This document shows positions 6,982-14,521 of a stretch of DNA of 22,803 nt, piece after piece; positions within the stretch are counted from its first letter, which is position 1; each line of letters starts with the position of its first letter. The translations under genes and the position numbers were made by a program. The notes below the pieces were generated by a model that was not told the DNA's origin, made no database searches, and saw only the letters and a list, made by a program, of their open reading frames with translations. The stretch comes from CAZHOV01 sp964534315 (GTDB lineage Bacteria; Bacteroidota; Bacteroidia; Chitinophagales; Saprospiraceae): the NCBI GenBank assembly GCA_964534315.1, contig CAZHOV010000091.1, positions 1 to 22,803 on the forward strand, read 5' to 3'.

Positions 6982-8124
6982 CTAAAACTCCCTCCCTTTC
7001 AACATCCCATGCCAGTACATTTGCGGTAGGCCGTAAGCTTTCAGGGCATACATACTGTAGCGAGGCTTCGACTGATCAAACGGGAAGCTCTCCATTGGCT
7101 CCTTGTTATAATCAAATTCTGCCAGGATAAGACTTCCATAGCCGGTGACCAATGGGCAGGAAGTATAACCATCGTATTTCTTGGGCATAGGCCGGTCTTC
7201 GATCAAGGCCATGATATTGGCTACGGTTGTAGGAGCTTGTTTACGGATAGCAGCACCTGTCTTGGAAGTAGGCAAATTGCTATTATCACCCAAAGAGAAC
7301 ACATTCGGATATTTTACATGCTGAGTGGTTGCCTTATCCACTTCCACCCAGCCGGTTTCGGCAGCGAGCGGGCTGTTTTTGATGAAATCGGGAGCGCTCA
7401 TTGGAGGCGTAACATGGATCATATCGTAATTCATGACCGTTTGTTCTTTGGTCTCCATGTGCTGAAATACAGCTTCCTTCTTATCCGGACGTAGTTCTAC
7501 CAGATCGGTACTCCAAACGCGGTCAATACCATAATCATCCGCTACCTTAGTTAGGCTTCTGGCATATTTGGGTACGGCAAAAATACCAGGTCCGCCTTTG
7601 ATGAATTTTACATCTATATGATCCAGCACGTTATGCTTTCGCCAATAGTCAGAGGCCAGATAAGTGATCTTGATGGGAGCCCCGCCGCATTTAATTGGGG
7701 TAGAAGGATGGGTGAACAGAGCGGTACCTTTTTGGAGCTTTTTGATATTGTCAAAAGTGCTATCTACGGTGTGTATGGTGTAATTACTGCATACGCCTGT
7801 TCCGGGTTTTCCGACGCTGTCTTTCAACCCCGGGATTTTATCCCAATCGATCTGGATTCCGGCGGCAACCACCAGGTACTCATAAGTATGGGTTTCTCCG
7901 TTTTTCAGGGTAACCTGATTATTATCCGGATCAAAAGAGGCGACCGCGTCCTTGATCCAGGTAGCGCCGTCAGGAATGAAATCAGCCTGATCCCGTTCAG
8001 ACACTTCTTTCGGGAAAACACCGGCCCCGACGAGGGTCCAGATCGGTTGGTAGTAGTGCTTTTCGCTTGGATCGATAATAGTTACTTCAGGAGCCTCGTT
8101 CATTGGCCTTCTCCATGCCTTCAT
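6982..8124 (-). CDS. Sulfide:quinone oxidoreductase-like flavoprotein, N-terminally truncated
   Basis: Encodes the bulk of an SQR-type FAD disulfide oxidoreductase, which oxidises sulfide to sulfane sulfur and passes electrons to the quinone pool at the membrane. Visible family features are DPSEKHYYQPIWTLVGAG, the second dinucleotide-fold segment YEYLVVAAGIQIDWDKIPGL, and three cysteines in SQR-like contexts (GVCSNYT, IKCGGAP, SCPLVTGYG). The C-terminal YWHGMLKGREF is also typical. What is missing is decisive: the first 30 or so residues, including the GxGxxG FAD-binding loop, are absent. The first 11 residues of the ORF (MKAWRRPMNEA) are the DUF1641 gene read in another frame. As written the enzyme should not bind FAD normally. 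The intact ancestor is clear; activity of this copy is doubtful. Confidence 0.75.
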   Translation of the reverse strand: MKAWRRPMNEAPEVTIIDPSEKHYYQPIWTLVGAGVFPKEVSERDQADFIPDGATWIKDAVASFDPDNNQVTLKNGETHTYEYLVVAAGIQIDWDKIPGLKDSVGKPGTGVCSNYTIHTVDSTFDNIKKLQKGTALFTHPSTPIKCGGAPIKITYLASDYWRKHNVLDHIDVKFIKGGPGIFAVPKYARSLTKVADDYGIDRVWSTDLVELRPDKKEAVFQHMETKEQTVMNYDMIHVTPPMSAPDFIKNSPLAAETGWVEVDKATTQHVKYPNVFSLGDNSNLPTSKTGAAIRKQAPTTVANIMALIEDRPMPKKYDGYTSCPLVTGYGSLILAEFDYNKEPMESFPFDQSKPRYSMYALKAYGLPQMYWHGMLKGREF

Positions 8125-8491
8125 CTACAATGTCGGCCATCATAGAAAGCATGCCCGGCATTTTATTGGATAATTCGACGAGTTGCTCCATCTTTTGCAC
8201 CGTTTCCGGCGCAGTAAGCTTTTCTGCCAGTTCTAAAGAAGTTCTTAACCGGTCGTCAATACTGATACCCTGGGCATCGGCACGGCGGTAAGCTTCATCT
8301 GCCATATCCCCAACCATAGCCACAAGGCCTGGTCCTTGATTCATCAGCATACTAAGTTGATCAACAGCTTTTTCGATCGTCTCGAGGCGGGCCAAAATAT
8401 GATCTAAAGCCTGTAAGGTTTTTTCATTGGATAGGCGTTCCTGTATCTGTTTACCAGCGTCGGTATCTATCCAATTGCCATTTTTATTCAT
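8087..8491 (-). CDS. DUF1641 family protein, C-terminally truncated
   Basis: 134 residues, mostly helical, with two related segments: MADEAYRRADAQGISIDDRL near the middle and IVDEGMEKANERG at the end. This is the repeat pattern of DUF1641 proteins, which in many bacteria sit beside sulfide:quinone oxidoreductase genes and are thought to accompany them. The second repeat should continue (as ISIDDRL does after the first), but the frame ends at TGA 8087-8089 after two more residues. The ORF overlaps the 5' end of the SQR ORF by 38 bases, so the natural gene end and the natural SQR start have both been lost at a junction near 8100. Start at 8491 (MNKNGNWIDTDAGKQIQERL) looks genuine. Confidence 0.65.
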   Translation of the reverse strand: MNKNGNWIDTDAGKQIQERLSNEKTLQALDHILARLETIEKAVDQLSMLMNQGPGLVAMVGDMADEAYRRADAQGISIDDRLRTSLELAEKLTAPETVQKMEQLVELSNKMPGMLSMMADIVDEGMEKANERGS

Positions 8492-8763
8492 GATATCTGA
8501 GCTTTTATGAAGAGATTTAAGTATCCTAATTTATCCTGCATTTATTTTGAAAAGCATGAAGCAGGGAATAATTCATACCTCTTAAGGCTACTACTTCAAA
8601 ATAAAGTTTTACGCCAAGTACAAATATATGTAAATATGTTCATAAATAAAAAATTAACTATTTGATTTACTTGTATTTTTTCAAAGTTGTGATTTTTTAC
8701 TATTCGCCTACGAATTATTGGAAAAAATTTAGTTGTCGGATAAAATAAATTCTTCTTTAGTAA

Positions 8764-8777
8764 TTCAGATCACTGAA
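8764..8777. promoter_or_regulatory. 14-bp palindrome upstream of cydA
   Basis: TTCAGATCACTGAA has perfect 5-bp arms around a 4-bp centre, the 5-4-5 geometry of Crp/Fnr dimer sites, although the half-site does not match CRP or FNR. It lies about 100 bp upstream of the predicted cydA -7 box. The rest of the 8492-8955 gap is AT-rich with no other gene visible. Confidence 0.25.
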
Positions 8778-8846
8778 GTTTAATTGCTTGTTTAACAAAG
8801 AGTTGAATAGTTTATATTAAGTCTAAATTCATCTGAAATCTGCTTA

Positions 8847-8883
8847 TTTGTTTCACATTTTGGTGGCTCTACTGTTAATTTTG
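8847..8883 (+). promoter_or_regulatory. Putative Bacteroidota promoter of cydAB
   Basis: TTTG at 8847-8850 and TAATTTTG at 8876-8883 match the Bacteroidota -33 and -7 elements (TTTG and TAnnTTTG). The spacer of 25 is longer than the usual 17-23, so the -33 assignment is weak while the -7 box is exact. Transcription would begin near 8890, downstream of the ATG-less upstream extension of the cydA frame, which supports the start at 8956. Confidence 0.4.
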
Positions 8884-8926
8884 TATCTCAAAAAGGGAAA
8901 GAACAGTCTTTTATCCTTGCTTTATG

Positions 8927-8940
8927 TTGAAAATTTTCAA
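8927..8940. promoter_or_regulatory. Perfect 14-bp palindrome before cydA, FNR-like
   Basis: TTGAAAATTTTCAA is a perfect palindrome ending 15 bases before the cydA ATG. It matches the FNR consensus TTGAT-N4-ATCAA at all but the fifth base of each half-site. Its position downstream of the predicted -7 box would favour a repressor role. A chance AT-rich palindrome is possible. Confidence 0.4.
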
Positions 8941-8955
8941 TCAAAACCAATTGCT

Positions 8956-10323
8956 ATGGATGTTGAAATATTATCGAGAATACAATTCGCTTTTACAGTA
9001 GCCTTTCACTATATCTACCCGCCCTTGAGTATAGGTTTGGGGTTGGTCATGGTAATCATGGAGGGGTTGTATTTGCGGACAAAAAATAAGGAATACGAAA
9101 AGATGGCCCGCTTTTGGACCAAGATCTTTGCGCTTACTTTTGGAATTGGTGTTGCTACGGGGATTGTGATGGAATTTGAATTTGGTACTAATTGGGCGAC
9201 CTATTCCCGTTATGTGGGCGATATTTTTGGGAGTGCTTTAGCTGCGGAGGGGATCTTTGCTTTTGCACTTGAAAGCGGATTTTTAGGCGTATTATTATTT
9301 GGCTGGAATCGGGTGAAGCCGATCGTTCATTTTATTGCTACAGTAGGTGTTTGGCTGGGATCGATGTTTTCTGCGATCTGGATTGTAGTGGCTAATTCCT
9401 GGCAGCAAACGCCGGCAGGGTATCATATAGTAGGAGAGGGGATGAGAGCACGTGCCGAGATCACCGATTTTTGGGCGATGGTGTTCAATCCTTCGAGTGT
9501 GGATCGCCTGTTGCATGTATGGAATGGCGCTTTTATTGCCGGTGCGTTTTTAGTGTTGAGCGTGCATGCTTATTACCTTATCAGAAACCGGCATGTAGCA
9601 TTGTCTAAAAAAGCCTTTAAAATTGCTTTGGTCGTTGCTACCTTAGCTTCCTGTGCCCAATTGCTTTCCGGCCACAAATCTGCCGAGGGCGTAGCCGTCA
9701 ATCAACCCGCCAAGCTAGCGGCCTTTGAAGGACATTTCGATAGCCTGGCCGTGGCAGATCTGTATTTGTTTGGATGGGTAGACAAAGAAAAGCAGGAAGT
9801 TACAGGTCTGGCCGTTCCGGGAGCCCTGAGTTTTTTAGTACACTGGGACTTTGAAGAGCCGGTAATCGGCCTGAATGCTTACCAACCTGAAGATCGCCCT
9901 GAAGCGATTAACGCAGTTTTTCAGTTTTACCATATTATGATTACCATCGGTATGTTTTTGATCGCCCTAACACTCTTTGCGTGTATCCAATGGGCAAGAG
10001 GAAAGCTGTTCGATCATAAATGGCTGCTGTGGGTTTTCGTATTCTCCGTCATACTCCCGCAAATTGCCAATCAGGTAGGGTGGTACTCTGCCGAAATGGG
10101 CCGTCAACCCTGGGTGGTATATGGGTTGTTAAGAACTTCAGATGCGCTTTCGGAGTCTGTAAAAGCCAATCAAGTGCTCTTTTCGCTGATCATGTTTTTT
10201 CTGGTTTACTCCTTACTGTTTGGTTTGTTTATTTATCTATTAAACAAAAAGATCAAGGGTGGCCCCGAAAAAGAAGAAGATATTCAACACAGACCGATGC
10301 TGGAAACAATTAGCAATGAGTAA
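8956..10323 (+). CDS. cydA: Cytochrome bd ubiquinol oxidase subunit I
   Basis: 455 residues from the Met at 8956 (MDVEILSRIQFAFTVAFHYI). The frame extends upstream to 8848, but that part is not family-like and overlaps the predicted promoter. Subunit I carries all three hemes of the bd quinol oxidase in the cytoplasmic membrane. Visible conserved sites are the His in AFHYIYPP, Glu in MEFEFGTNW, Glu in AAEGIFAFALES, the heme-ligand His in LSVHAYY, the quinol-loop QPAKLAAFEG with its Lys and Glu, the Met of FYHIMITIGM and the signature GRQPWVV. It is shorter than E. coli CydA (522 residues), consistent with the short quinol-loop class. cydB follows 123 bp downstream. bd oxidases are known to be comparatively resistant to sulfide, which fits the neighbouring SQR and sulfur genes. 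Confidence 0.95.
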   Translation: MDVEILSRIQFAFTVAFHYIYPPLSIGLGLVMVIMEGLYLRTKNKEYEKMARFWTKIFALTFGIGVATGIVMEFEFGTNWATYSRYVGDIFGSALAAEGIFAFALESGFLGVLLFGWNRVKPIVHFIATVGVWLGSMFSAIWIVVANSWQQTPAGYHIVGEGMRARAEITDFWAMVFNPSSVDRLLHVWNGAFIAGAFLVLSVHAYYLIRNRHVALSKKAFKIALVVATLASCAQLLSGHKSAEGVAVNQPAKLAAFEGHFDSLAVADLYLFGWVDKEKQEVTGLAVPGALSFLVHWDFEEPVIGLNAYQPEDRPEAINAVFQFYHIMITIGMFLIALTLFACIQWARGKLFDHKWLLWVFVFSVILPQIANQVGWYSAEMGRQPWVVYGLLRTSDALSESVKANQVLFSLIMFFLVYSLLFGLFIYLLNKKIKGGPEKEEDIQHRPMLETISNE

Positions 10324-10411
10324 TGAGTGATGAATATTTTATACTTAAGGTAGTTTTATTGGAAGTAAACTTTCATCTTTCAATCATCAAATAATAGTTT
10401 TCTATTTTATC

Positions 10412-10432
10412 AAGACCCAAGACCCAAGACCC
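10412..10432. repeat. Three tandem AAGACCC units
   Basis: Three perfect 7-bp copies of AAGACCC lie in the cydA-cydB spacer, 15 bases before the cydB start codon. They are too short to call functional; slippage here would change spacer length but not a reading frame. Confidence 0.5.
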
Positions 10433-10446
10433 AAAAATAAATCATC

Positions 10447-11478
10447 ATGACAATATTAGGAATTGATTATCCCACTTTATGGTTTTTGTTGGTTGGTGCT
10501 GTGTTTTCCGGTTATGCCATATTAGATGGATTTGACCTGGGCGCAGGTTCATTGCATTTATTCTTTAATAAAGAAAAGAGTAGGCGGATCGCTTTGAATG
10601 CGATCGGACCAGTGTGGGACGGGAATGAGGTGTGGTTGGTAATTGGTGGTGGGGCGTTGTTCGCCGGCTTTCCGATTGTCTATGCCACCTTGTTCTCTGC
10701 TATGTACATCCCGTTTATGCTGTTTTTGTTATTTATCATTTTCAGGGCCATATCTATAGAATTCAGGAGTAAAGAACCCATGAAGTGGTGGCGTCGGATG
10801 TGGGATATATCCTATAGTGTATCCAGTATTATGCTAGCTGTGCTGTTGGGAGTGGTTCTTGGAAATGTCTTGCAGGGTATCGCTATTGGTCCGAATTACA
10901 CCTTTGAAGGCAGTTGGTTACAGTTTTTGAATCCGTATGCTGTATTGGTGGGGGTGACAACGCTTGCTTTATTTATGATGCACGGAGGGATTTATTTATC
11001 GATGAAGACCGAAGGCCGTTTATATGCTAAGCTGACCCGGCTAATTAAAAATTCAACAATCTTTTTTGTGGTCAGTTTTTCATTAATGTCTTTGTATACA
11101 TTGATATTTATTCCGCATTTATCAGATCGATTTAAGGAGATGCCGGTATTGTTTGGGTTGCCGTTATTGGCTTTTCTGAGTATTGCGAATATAACCCGGT
11201 TAAATGCGAAGCGGAAATATGGCTGGGCCTTTTTGTTTTCTTCCCTTACGGTAAGTTTTTTGCTTCTGATCGTAGCTGTAGAGTTATATCCCAATATTAT
11301 TCTCTCTACGGTAGATCCCGAATACCATATAACCGTTTATAATTCAGCTTCGTCTGAAAAGTCTTTGGGCATTATGTTGCTGATCGCAGCTATTGGAGCT
11401 CCATTGGCAGTAGGGTATTCGGCCTTTGTATTTTGGACGTTTAGGGGGAAGGTAAAGTTGGATGAGACGAGCTATTGA
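10447..11478 (+). CDS. cydB: Cytochrome bd ubiquinol oxidase subunit II
   Basis: 343 residues, the normal length for CydB. It contains the strongly conserved start LWFLLVGAVFSGYAILDGFD with DLGAG, then NAIGPVWDGNEVWLVIGGG and the FPIVYATLFSAMYIPFM segment, with about eight membrane helices. CydB pairs with CydA in the cytoplasmic membrane; it binds no heme in the classical enzyme but stabilises the complex. The start at 10447 follows an A-rich leader. It is probably co-transcribed with cydA. I see no cydX-like small ORF or cydCD genes in the window. The gene is convergent with the porin gene, whose stop is 82 bp away, and no strong terminator is visible between them. Confidence 0.95.
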   Translation: MTILGIDYPTLWFLLVGAVFSGYAILDGFDLGAGSLHLFFNKEKSRRIALNAIGPVWDGNEVWLVIGGGALFAGFPIVYATLFSAMYIPFMLFLLFIIFRAISIEFRSKEPMKWWRRMWDISYSVSSIMLAVLLGVVLGNVLQGIAIGPNYTFEGSWLQFLNPYAVLVGVTTLALFMMHGGIYLSMKTEGRLYAKLTRLIKNSTIFFVVSFSLMSLYTLIFIPHLSDRFKEMPVLFGLPLLAFLSIANITRLNAKRKYGWAFLFSSLTVSFLLLIVAVELYPNIILSTVDPEYHITVYNSASSEKSLGIMLLIAAIGAPLAVGYSAFVFWTFRGKVKLDETSY

Positions 11479-11559
11479 TATTTAGTTGAGAAAGTTGATG
11501 GAGTTTATTAGTTAATTAGGCAAGTAAAGTAGAGGGTATTTCAAAAAACTATAGGGAAA

Positions 11560-12852
11560 TTAAAATATCGCATGAACGCCAATTCCAATCCAGTCACCTC
11601 TTTTAATAGCTCCAACGCCACCTTGTGAAAAGAATTGATTGGGGGTGGCGCCTTTTGGCGCTTCACCTAATTCGCCAAATTGGCGGGTGTAATGGAGTAA
11701 TAGTTTCAGGTGTTTTTTATTTAAATACCAGTTGATTCCGACATCAAGGGTATAATCCTTTCCCGAAAAAGAACCCAGTGCTGTTGCATTTCGTTGATGT
11801 GCTTCAGAAGTGCCTCCGTCAAAGTGCATGATCATGGCAGTTGGTTCGAGAAAGATCTTTTTGAAGATTAGGTTGTAACCAATTCTCAGGTGCCCGGTTT
11901 GGGAGAAGTAGTCGATGGGGATAGAGTGCTCATCAGGAATTTCGAGTTCGCCTTCCCGCCACATCAAATTCCAATCGGCATCAATATTAAGCGGCCCCCA
12001 GTTAAAGAGGATATCTACATTAGCAGCTTTACTTTCGGAGAATAACTCGGTTTCCCCCTGCCACGCTCCGGCAAGCCCGATAGACAGTCCGTTCCGCTGC
12101 CCGTAATAATTAATGTCATATCCGATTTTGAATTTCTTCTGCTCGGGGTCACCGATGTAAAATACGGTTCTTGCCGTAACTAGCGGGGAAAATCGTTTCC
12201 CTACTGAATTGCCATTATTGGTCAGGTAGACCGGATTAAAAACTCCAAAATGATATTGTAAGCCAAGATTTTCATCTTCAGTTAACACCAATCCGCCAAA
12301 ATTCAATCCAAGTGCCCGTCCGGGCCCTCTTCCCACTAAATGCCTTCGAATATAATTTTGAGACATCGATTTTTCCATCGAATTGACAGACCACCCGGAG
12401 GTGATACTCTCTCTACTCATCTGTGGCCTGAAGTATCCGCCAACCAGATTAAATGCTTCGCTTCCCTTTTTTAATCGCCATTGAAAAAAAACATCCCACA
12501 CACTAAATTGCGGAGCACCATTGTTTGAACCTCCCCTGGTTGCTGCTAGTACATCTCTCCCCAATAAGTCGTATGCTGCAACGATGGTAAATTTCAGATT
12601 TTCATAGGGTTGCGCTTTAAATCCCAGGCGGGCTCTCCTTAGCTGTGTGTTAAAACGGTTGTCAATCAGCTCATAACTCCCTGCTTCTTCATTATACACT
12701 TGTTGATCAAGAGAATAAGTACTCCAAAGCTGCACCATCATGAAGGGCTCGATTTTGAAGTTATCTTTCTTTTTGAGCCAATGTTCGAAAGAGGTCTGAG
12801 AAAAGAGGGAAATGGGAAAAAGTAATAATAGAAGTATTGGTGCTAATTTCAT
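11560..12852 (-). CDS. Outer membrane porin (OprO/OprP-like)
   Basis: 430 residues with a clear signal peptide (MKLAPILLLLLFPISLFSQ) and then a beta-barrel pattern of alternating residues ending in a terminal Phe (GIGVHAIF), the outer-membrane insertion signal. Segments such as IEPFMMVQLWSTY, LRRARLGFKAQPYENLKFTI and the late WYLNKKHLKLLLHYTRQFG resemble the phosphate-selective porin O/P family in Bacteroidota. The natural substrate is unknown; it need not be phosphate. It is transcribed towards cydB and away from the hairpin array at 12901-13097. No SusD/TonB partner is adjacent. Confidence 0.75.
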   Translation of the reverse strand: MKLAPILLLLLFPISLFSQTSFEHWLKKKDNFKIEPFMMVQLWSTYSLDQQVYNEEAGSYELIDNRFNTQLRRARLGFKAQPYENLKFTIVAAYDLLGRDVLAATRGGSNNGAPQFSVWDVFFQWRLKKGSEAFNLVGGYFRPQMSRESITSGWSVNSMEKSMSQNYIRRHLVGRGPGRALGLNFGGLVLTEDENLGLQYHFGVFNPVYLTNNGNSVGKRFSPLVTARTVFYIGDPEQKKFKIGYDINYYGQRNGLSIGLAGAWQGETELFSESKAANVDILFNWGPLNIDADWNLMWREGELEIPDEHSIPIDYFSQTGHLRIGYNLIFKKIFLEPTAMIMHFDGGTSEAHQRNATALGSFSGKDYTLDVGINWYLNKKHLKLLLHYTRQFGELGEAPKGATPNQFFSQGGVGAIKRGDWIGIGVHAIF

Positions 12853-12900
12853 AATGCTGAAAAGACGGAAAATTAGTGAATAGGTGTAGTGGAATTTTTA

Positions 12901-13097
12901 AATCCCGAAGGGATTGAATATGTATAGCCCCCAATGATAATTGGGGGTATTTAATAGGAAACGGCATCAACCCTGTCGGGGTTGAATGATGACAAAGACT
13001 TGGGAAACATTCAACCCCTGCCCGGGGTTGTCAGGCAGCGTTCTATATTACCCGGCATTTTATACCGGGCTATATACTTTTTATCCCTTCAGGATAA
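12901..13097. repeat. Array of six short GC-rich palindromes
   Basis: Six hairpins in 197 bp: AATCCCGAAGGGATT (12901-12915), CCCCCAATGATAATTGGGGG (12928-12947), CAACCCTGTCGGGGTTG (12968-12984), CAACCCCTGCCCGGGGTTG (13012-13030), CCCGG/CCGGG with flanking TATA pairing (13045-13076) and TTATCCCTTCAGGATAA (13081-13097). The arrangement resembles a dispersed palindromic repeat seen in Bacteroidota intergenic regions. The 12853-13295 gap holds this array, then nothing recognisable, then an ATTCAT-rich low-complexity tract (13235-13280). Confidence 0.65.
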
Positions 13098-13295
13098 ATC
13101 AAATGATGGCAGCTTTCTATGATATCCACCACCCATCTTTTTATCGTTTTTTACAACACAACATTATTGCGCATTCCCCAGAGAGAAAGAACTATTTTGT
13201 TCCATTCCTTTGAAGAACGCAAGTGGAAATACTATCATTCATCACTCATTATTCATCATTCATTATTCATTGTTCATTATTAATTCCCCATTCCA

Positions 13296-13709
13296 CTAAT
13301 GCGGCAACTTCGATCGGACCATCCCATAGGCAAGCGTACCGAGTACTGCGCTTAAGATAACGACGGCAAATATCATATATCCGTGCCCAAAGAGTATATA
13401 CATAGGGCCAGGACAAGAACCTACCAAGGCCCATCCTAAACCGAATATGGTACCGGAGATCAGGAATCTCGGATAGTTCATTTTGAAATTGAAGTAGGAC
13501 ACTTCTTTACCGTCCATTGTTTTGATGTTGAATCTCTTGAGGATGAACATGAAGGTGGCGGCCAAGATTACGGCAACGCCGATAATGCCGTACATATGAA
13601 AACTTTCAAATCGAAACATTTCATGAATCCGAAACCAGGAAATGGCTTCTGATTTGGTCATCGTAATTCCGAAAAATATACCAACGAGGAAAAAACTAAA
13701 TATTCTCAT
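13296..13709 (-). CDS. YeeE/YedE-type membrane protein (DUF6691-like), second half
   Basis: 137 residues with about four membrane helices. The pattern FFLVGIFFGITMTKSEAISW at the start, and LISGTIFGLGWALVGSCPGP near residue 95, is typical of the second small partner in split YeeE/YedE systems. The Cys in GSCPGP corresponds to the conserved cysteine that handles thiosulfate or sulfane sulfur in the characterised TsuA transporter. It lies 34 bp after the longer partner on the same strand, so the two are almost certainly co-transcribed and work as a pair in the cytoplasmic membrane. Such pairs are often found beside rhodaneses and SQR, as here. The exact substrate is inferred. Confidence 0.8.
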   Translation of the reverse strand: MRIFSFFLVGIFFGITMTKSEAISWFRIHEMFRFESFHMYGIIGVAVILAATFMFILKRFNIKTMDGKEVSYFNFKMNYPRFLISGTIFGLGWALVGSCPGPMYILFGHGYMIFAVVILSAVLGTLAYGMVRSKLPH

Positions 13710-13743
13710 TTTTAAATTTGCTTTCTTGTTTGTGGAAAATTAA

Positions 13744-14340
13744 TTAACCGAAAATCAACGGCATGATCAGGTGAGTCATGATTAAGCCACCTATGAAAAA
13801 ACCAATTACGGCGATCAGTGAAGGCAACTTAAGGTGTGCTAACCCTGAAATAGCGTGCCCCGAGGTACATCCGTCAGCATACCGCGCTCCGAATCCCACC
13901 AAAAACCCGCCAATGATGGCCAAGATTAATCCCAGCATATTTCCAAAATTGAAGAGACTCGTAGGGATAAAACCCGGATTTTCTTCCACTGATTGTGCAT
14001 AGGGCATACCCCATTCTGCCAGATGTGCCTGCGTAGCAGAGGAAATTGCTACCGGCTCCGGACTTTGTAGCAGGGTGGCCCCAATTAGTCCTCCCAGGAT
14101 ACCTCCGATCACAAAAGCAAACCGCCAATCCTCTGTTTTTAAATCCATATTAAAAAATGGGATCTTCTTACCTGCACCTGCTGCAGAACATAAAGCTTTA
14201 AAAGACCCGGAAACGCCAAAGTTTTTACCTAATAGCGTCATAATCAGAACGATAGTAGCAATAGCCGCACCGGATACTGCCCAATGCCATGGCTGTCTAA
14301 TGAATTCACCAACGTTCTGAACTAAACTTGCTAATTCCAT
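13744..14340 (-). CDS. YeeE/YedE-type sulfur-compound transporter, first half
   Basis: 198 residues with about five membrane helices. Key motifs are LLGKNFGVSGSFKALCSAAG near residue 45 and GFGARYADGCTSGHAISGLA near residue 150; the cysteines in ALCS and DGCTSGH are the conserved sulfur-handling positions of this family, with the third on the partner protein (GSCPGP). The probable role is moving thiosulfate or a sulfane-sulfur species across the cytoplasmic membrane. It is first in its operon: the partner follows after 34 bp, and its own promoter region (14374-14457) has a palindrome between the promoter boxes and a CRP-like site upstream. Start at 14340 is the only reasonable Met. Confidence 0.82.
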   Translation of the reverse strand: MELASLVQNVGEFIRQPWHWAVSGAAIATIVLIMTLLGKNFGVSGSFKALCSAAGAGKKIPFFNMDLKTEDWRFAFVIGGILGGLIGATLLQSPEPVAISSATQAHLAEWGMPYAQSVEENPGFIPTSLFNFGNMLGLILAIIGGFLVGFGARYADGCTSGHAISGLAHLKLPSLIAVIGFFIGGLIMTHLIMPLIFG

Positions 14341-14373
14341 TTTGTTCGATTTTAATTGTTTAGTTTTTTAACC

Positions 14374-14404
14374 GAAAACTATTGAAGTTGCATACTTCAA
14401 CAAA
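14374..14404 (-). promoter_or_regulatory. Promoter with a 19-bp operator-like palindrome in its spacer
   Basis: On the minus strand TTTG (14404-14401) is followed by a 19-bp spacer and then TAGTTTTC (14381-14374), close to TAnnTTTG. The spacer itself is the palindrome TTGAAGTATGCAACTTCAA, with perfect 7-bp arms and filling the spacer exactly (14382-14400). Spacer palindromes are classic operators for repressors and for MerR-type regulators. The -7 box is 33 bp from the start codon of the sulfur transporter gene. Confidence 0.65.
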
Positions 14405-14441
14405 CACAGTTACAAAAGTCATAGTTTTTTTAGGATTAAAG

Positions 14442-14457
14442 TGTGACGGAGGTCACA
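14442..14457. promoter_or_regulatory. CRP/FNR-superfamily-like site TGTGA-N6-TCACA
   Basis: TGTGACGGAGGTCACA is a perfect palindrome in its outer six bases on each side and matches the CRP consensus TGTGA-N6-TCACA exactly. It lies about 37 bp upstream of the -33 box of the sulfur-transporter promoter, a position compatible with activation. Bacteroidota have many Crp/Fnr-type regulators; which one, if any, binds is unknown. Confidence 0.5.
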
Positions 14458-14467
14458 AAGGACCGGA

Positions 14468-14521
14468 GGACCAGACAACCGGTAAATTTACTTGTCTTCT
14501 AGTTGTCGTGTTGTCTGGTCC
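14468..14521. repeat. Inverted repeat at the 3' end of the two-helix membrane gene
   Basis: GGACCAGACAAC (14468-14479) pairs perfectly with GTTGTCTGGTCC (14510-14521), with weaker pairing outward (AAAGGACC and the TTTTGTCC side). The stop codon of the minus-strand gene (14488-14490) falls in the loop. It may terminate that transcript before the transporter promoter. Confidence 0.5.

Noticed and set aside
7237..8145. Long plus-strand frames opposite SQR
   Set aside because: They are antisense to a strongly conserved flavoprotein with no motifs of their own.
8571..8584. A 14-nt match (ATTCATACCTCTTA) to the complement of the palindromic element at 5341-5482
   Set aside because: One 14-mer match in 22.8 kb can arise by chance and the surrounding bases do not align well; not called a second copy.
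8848..8955. Upstream extension of the cydA frame with a hydrophobic N-terminus
   Set aside because: The CydA family begins at the MDVEILSRIQFAFT Met (8956). The extension overlaps the predicted promoter and is not conserved-looking.
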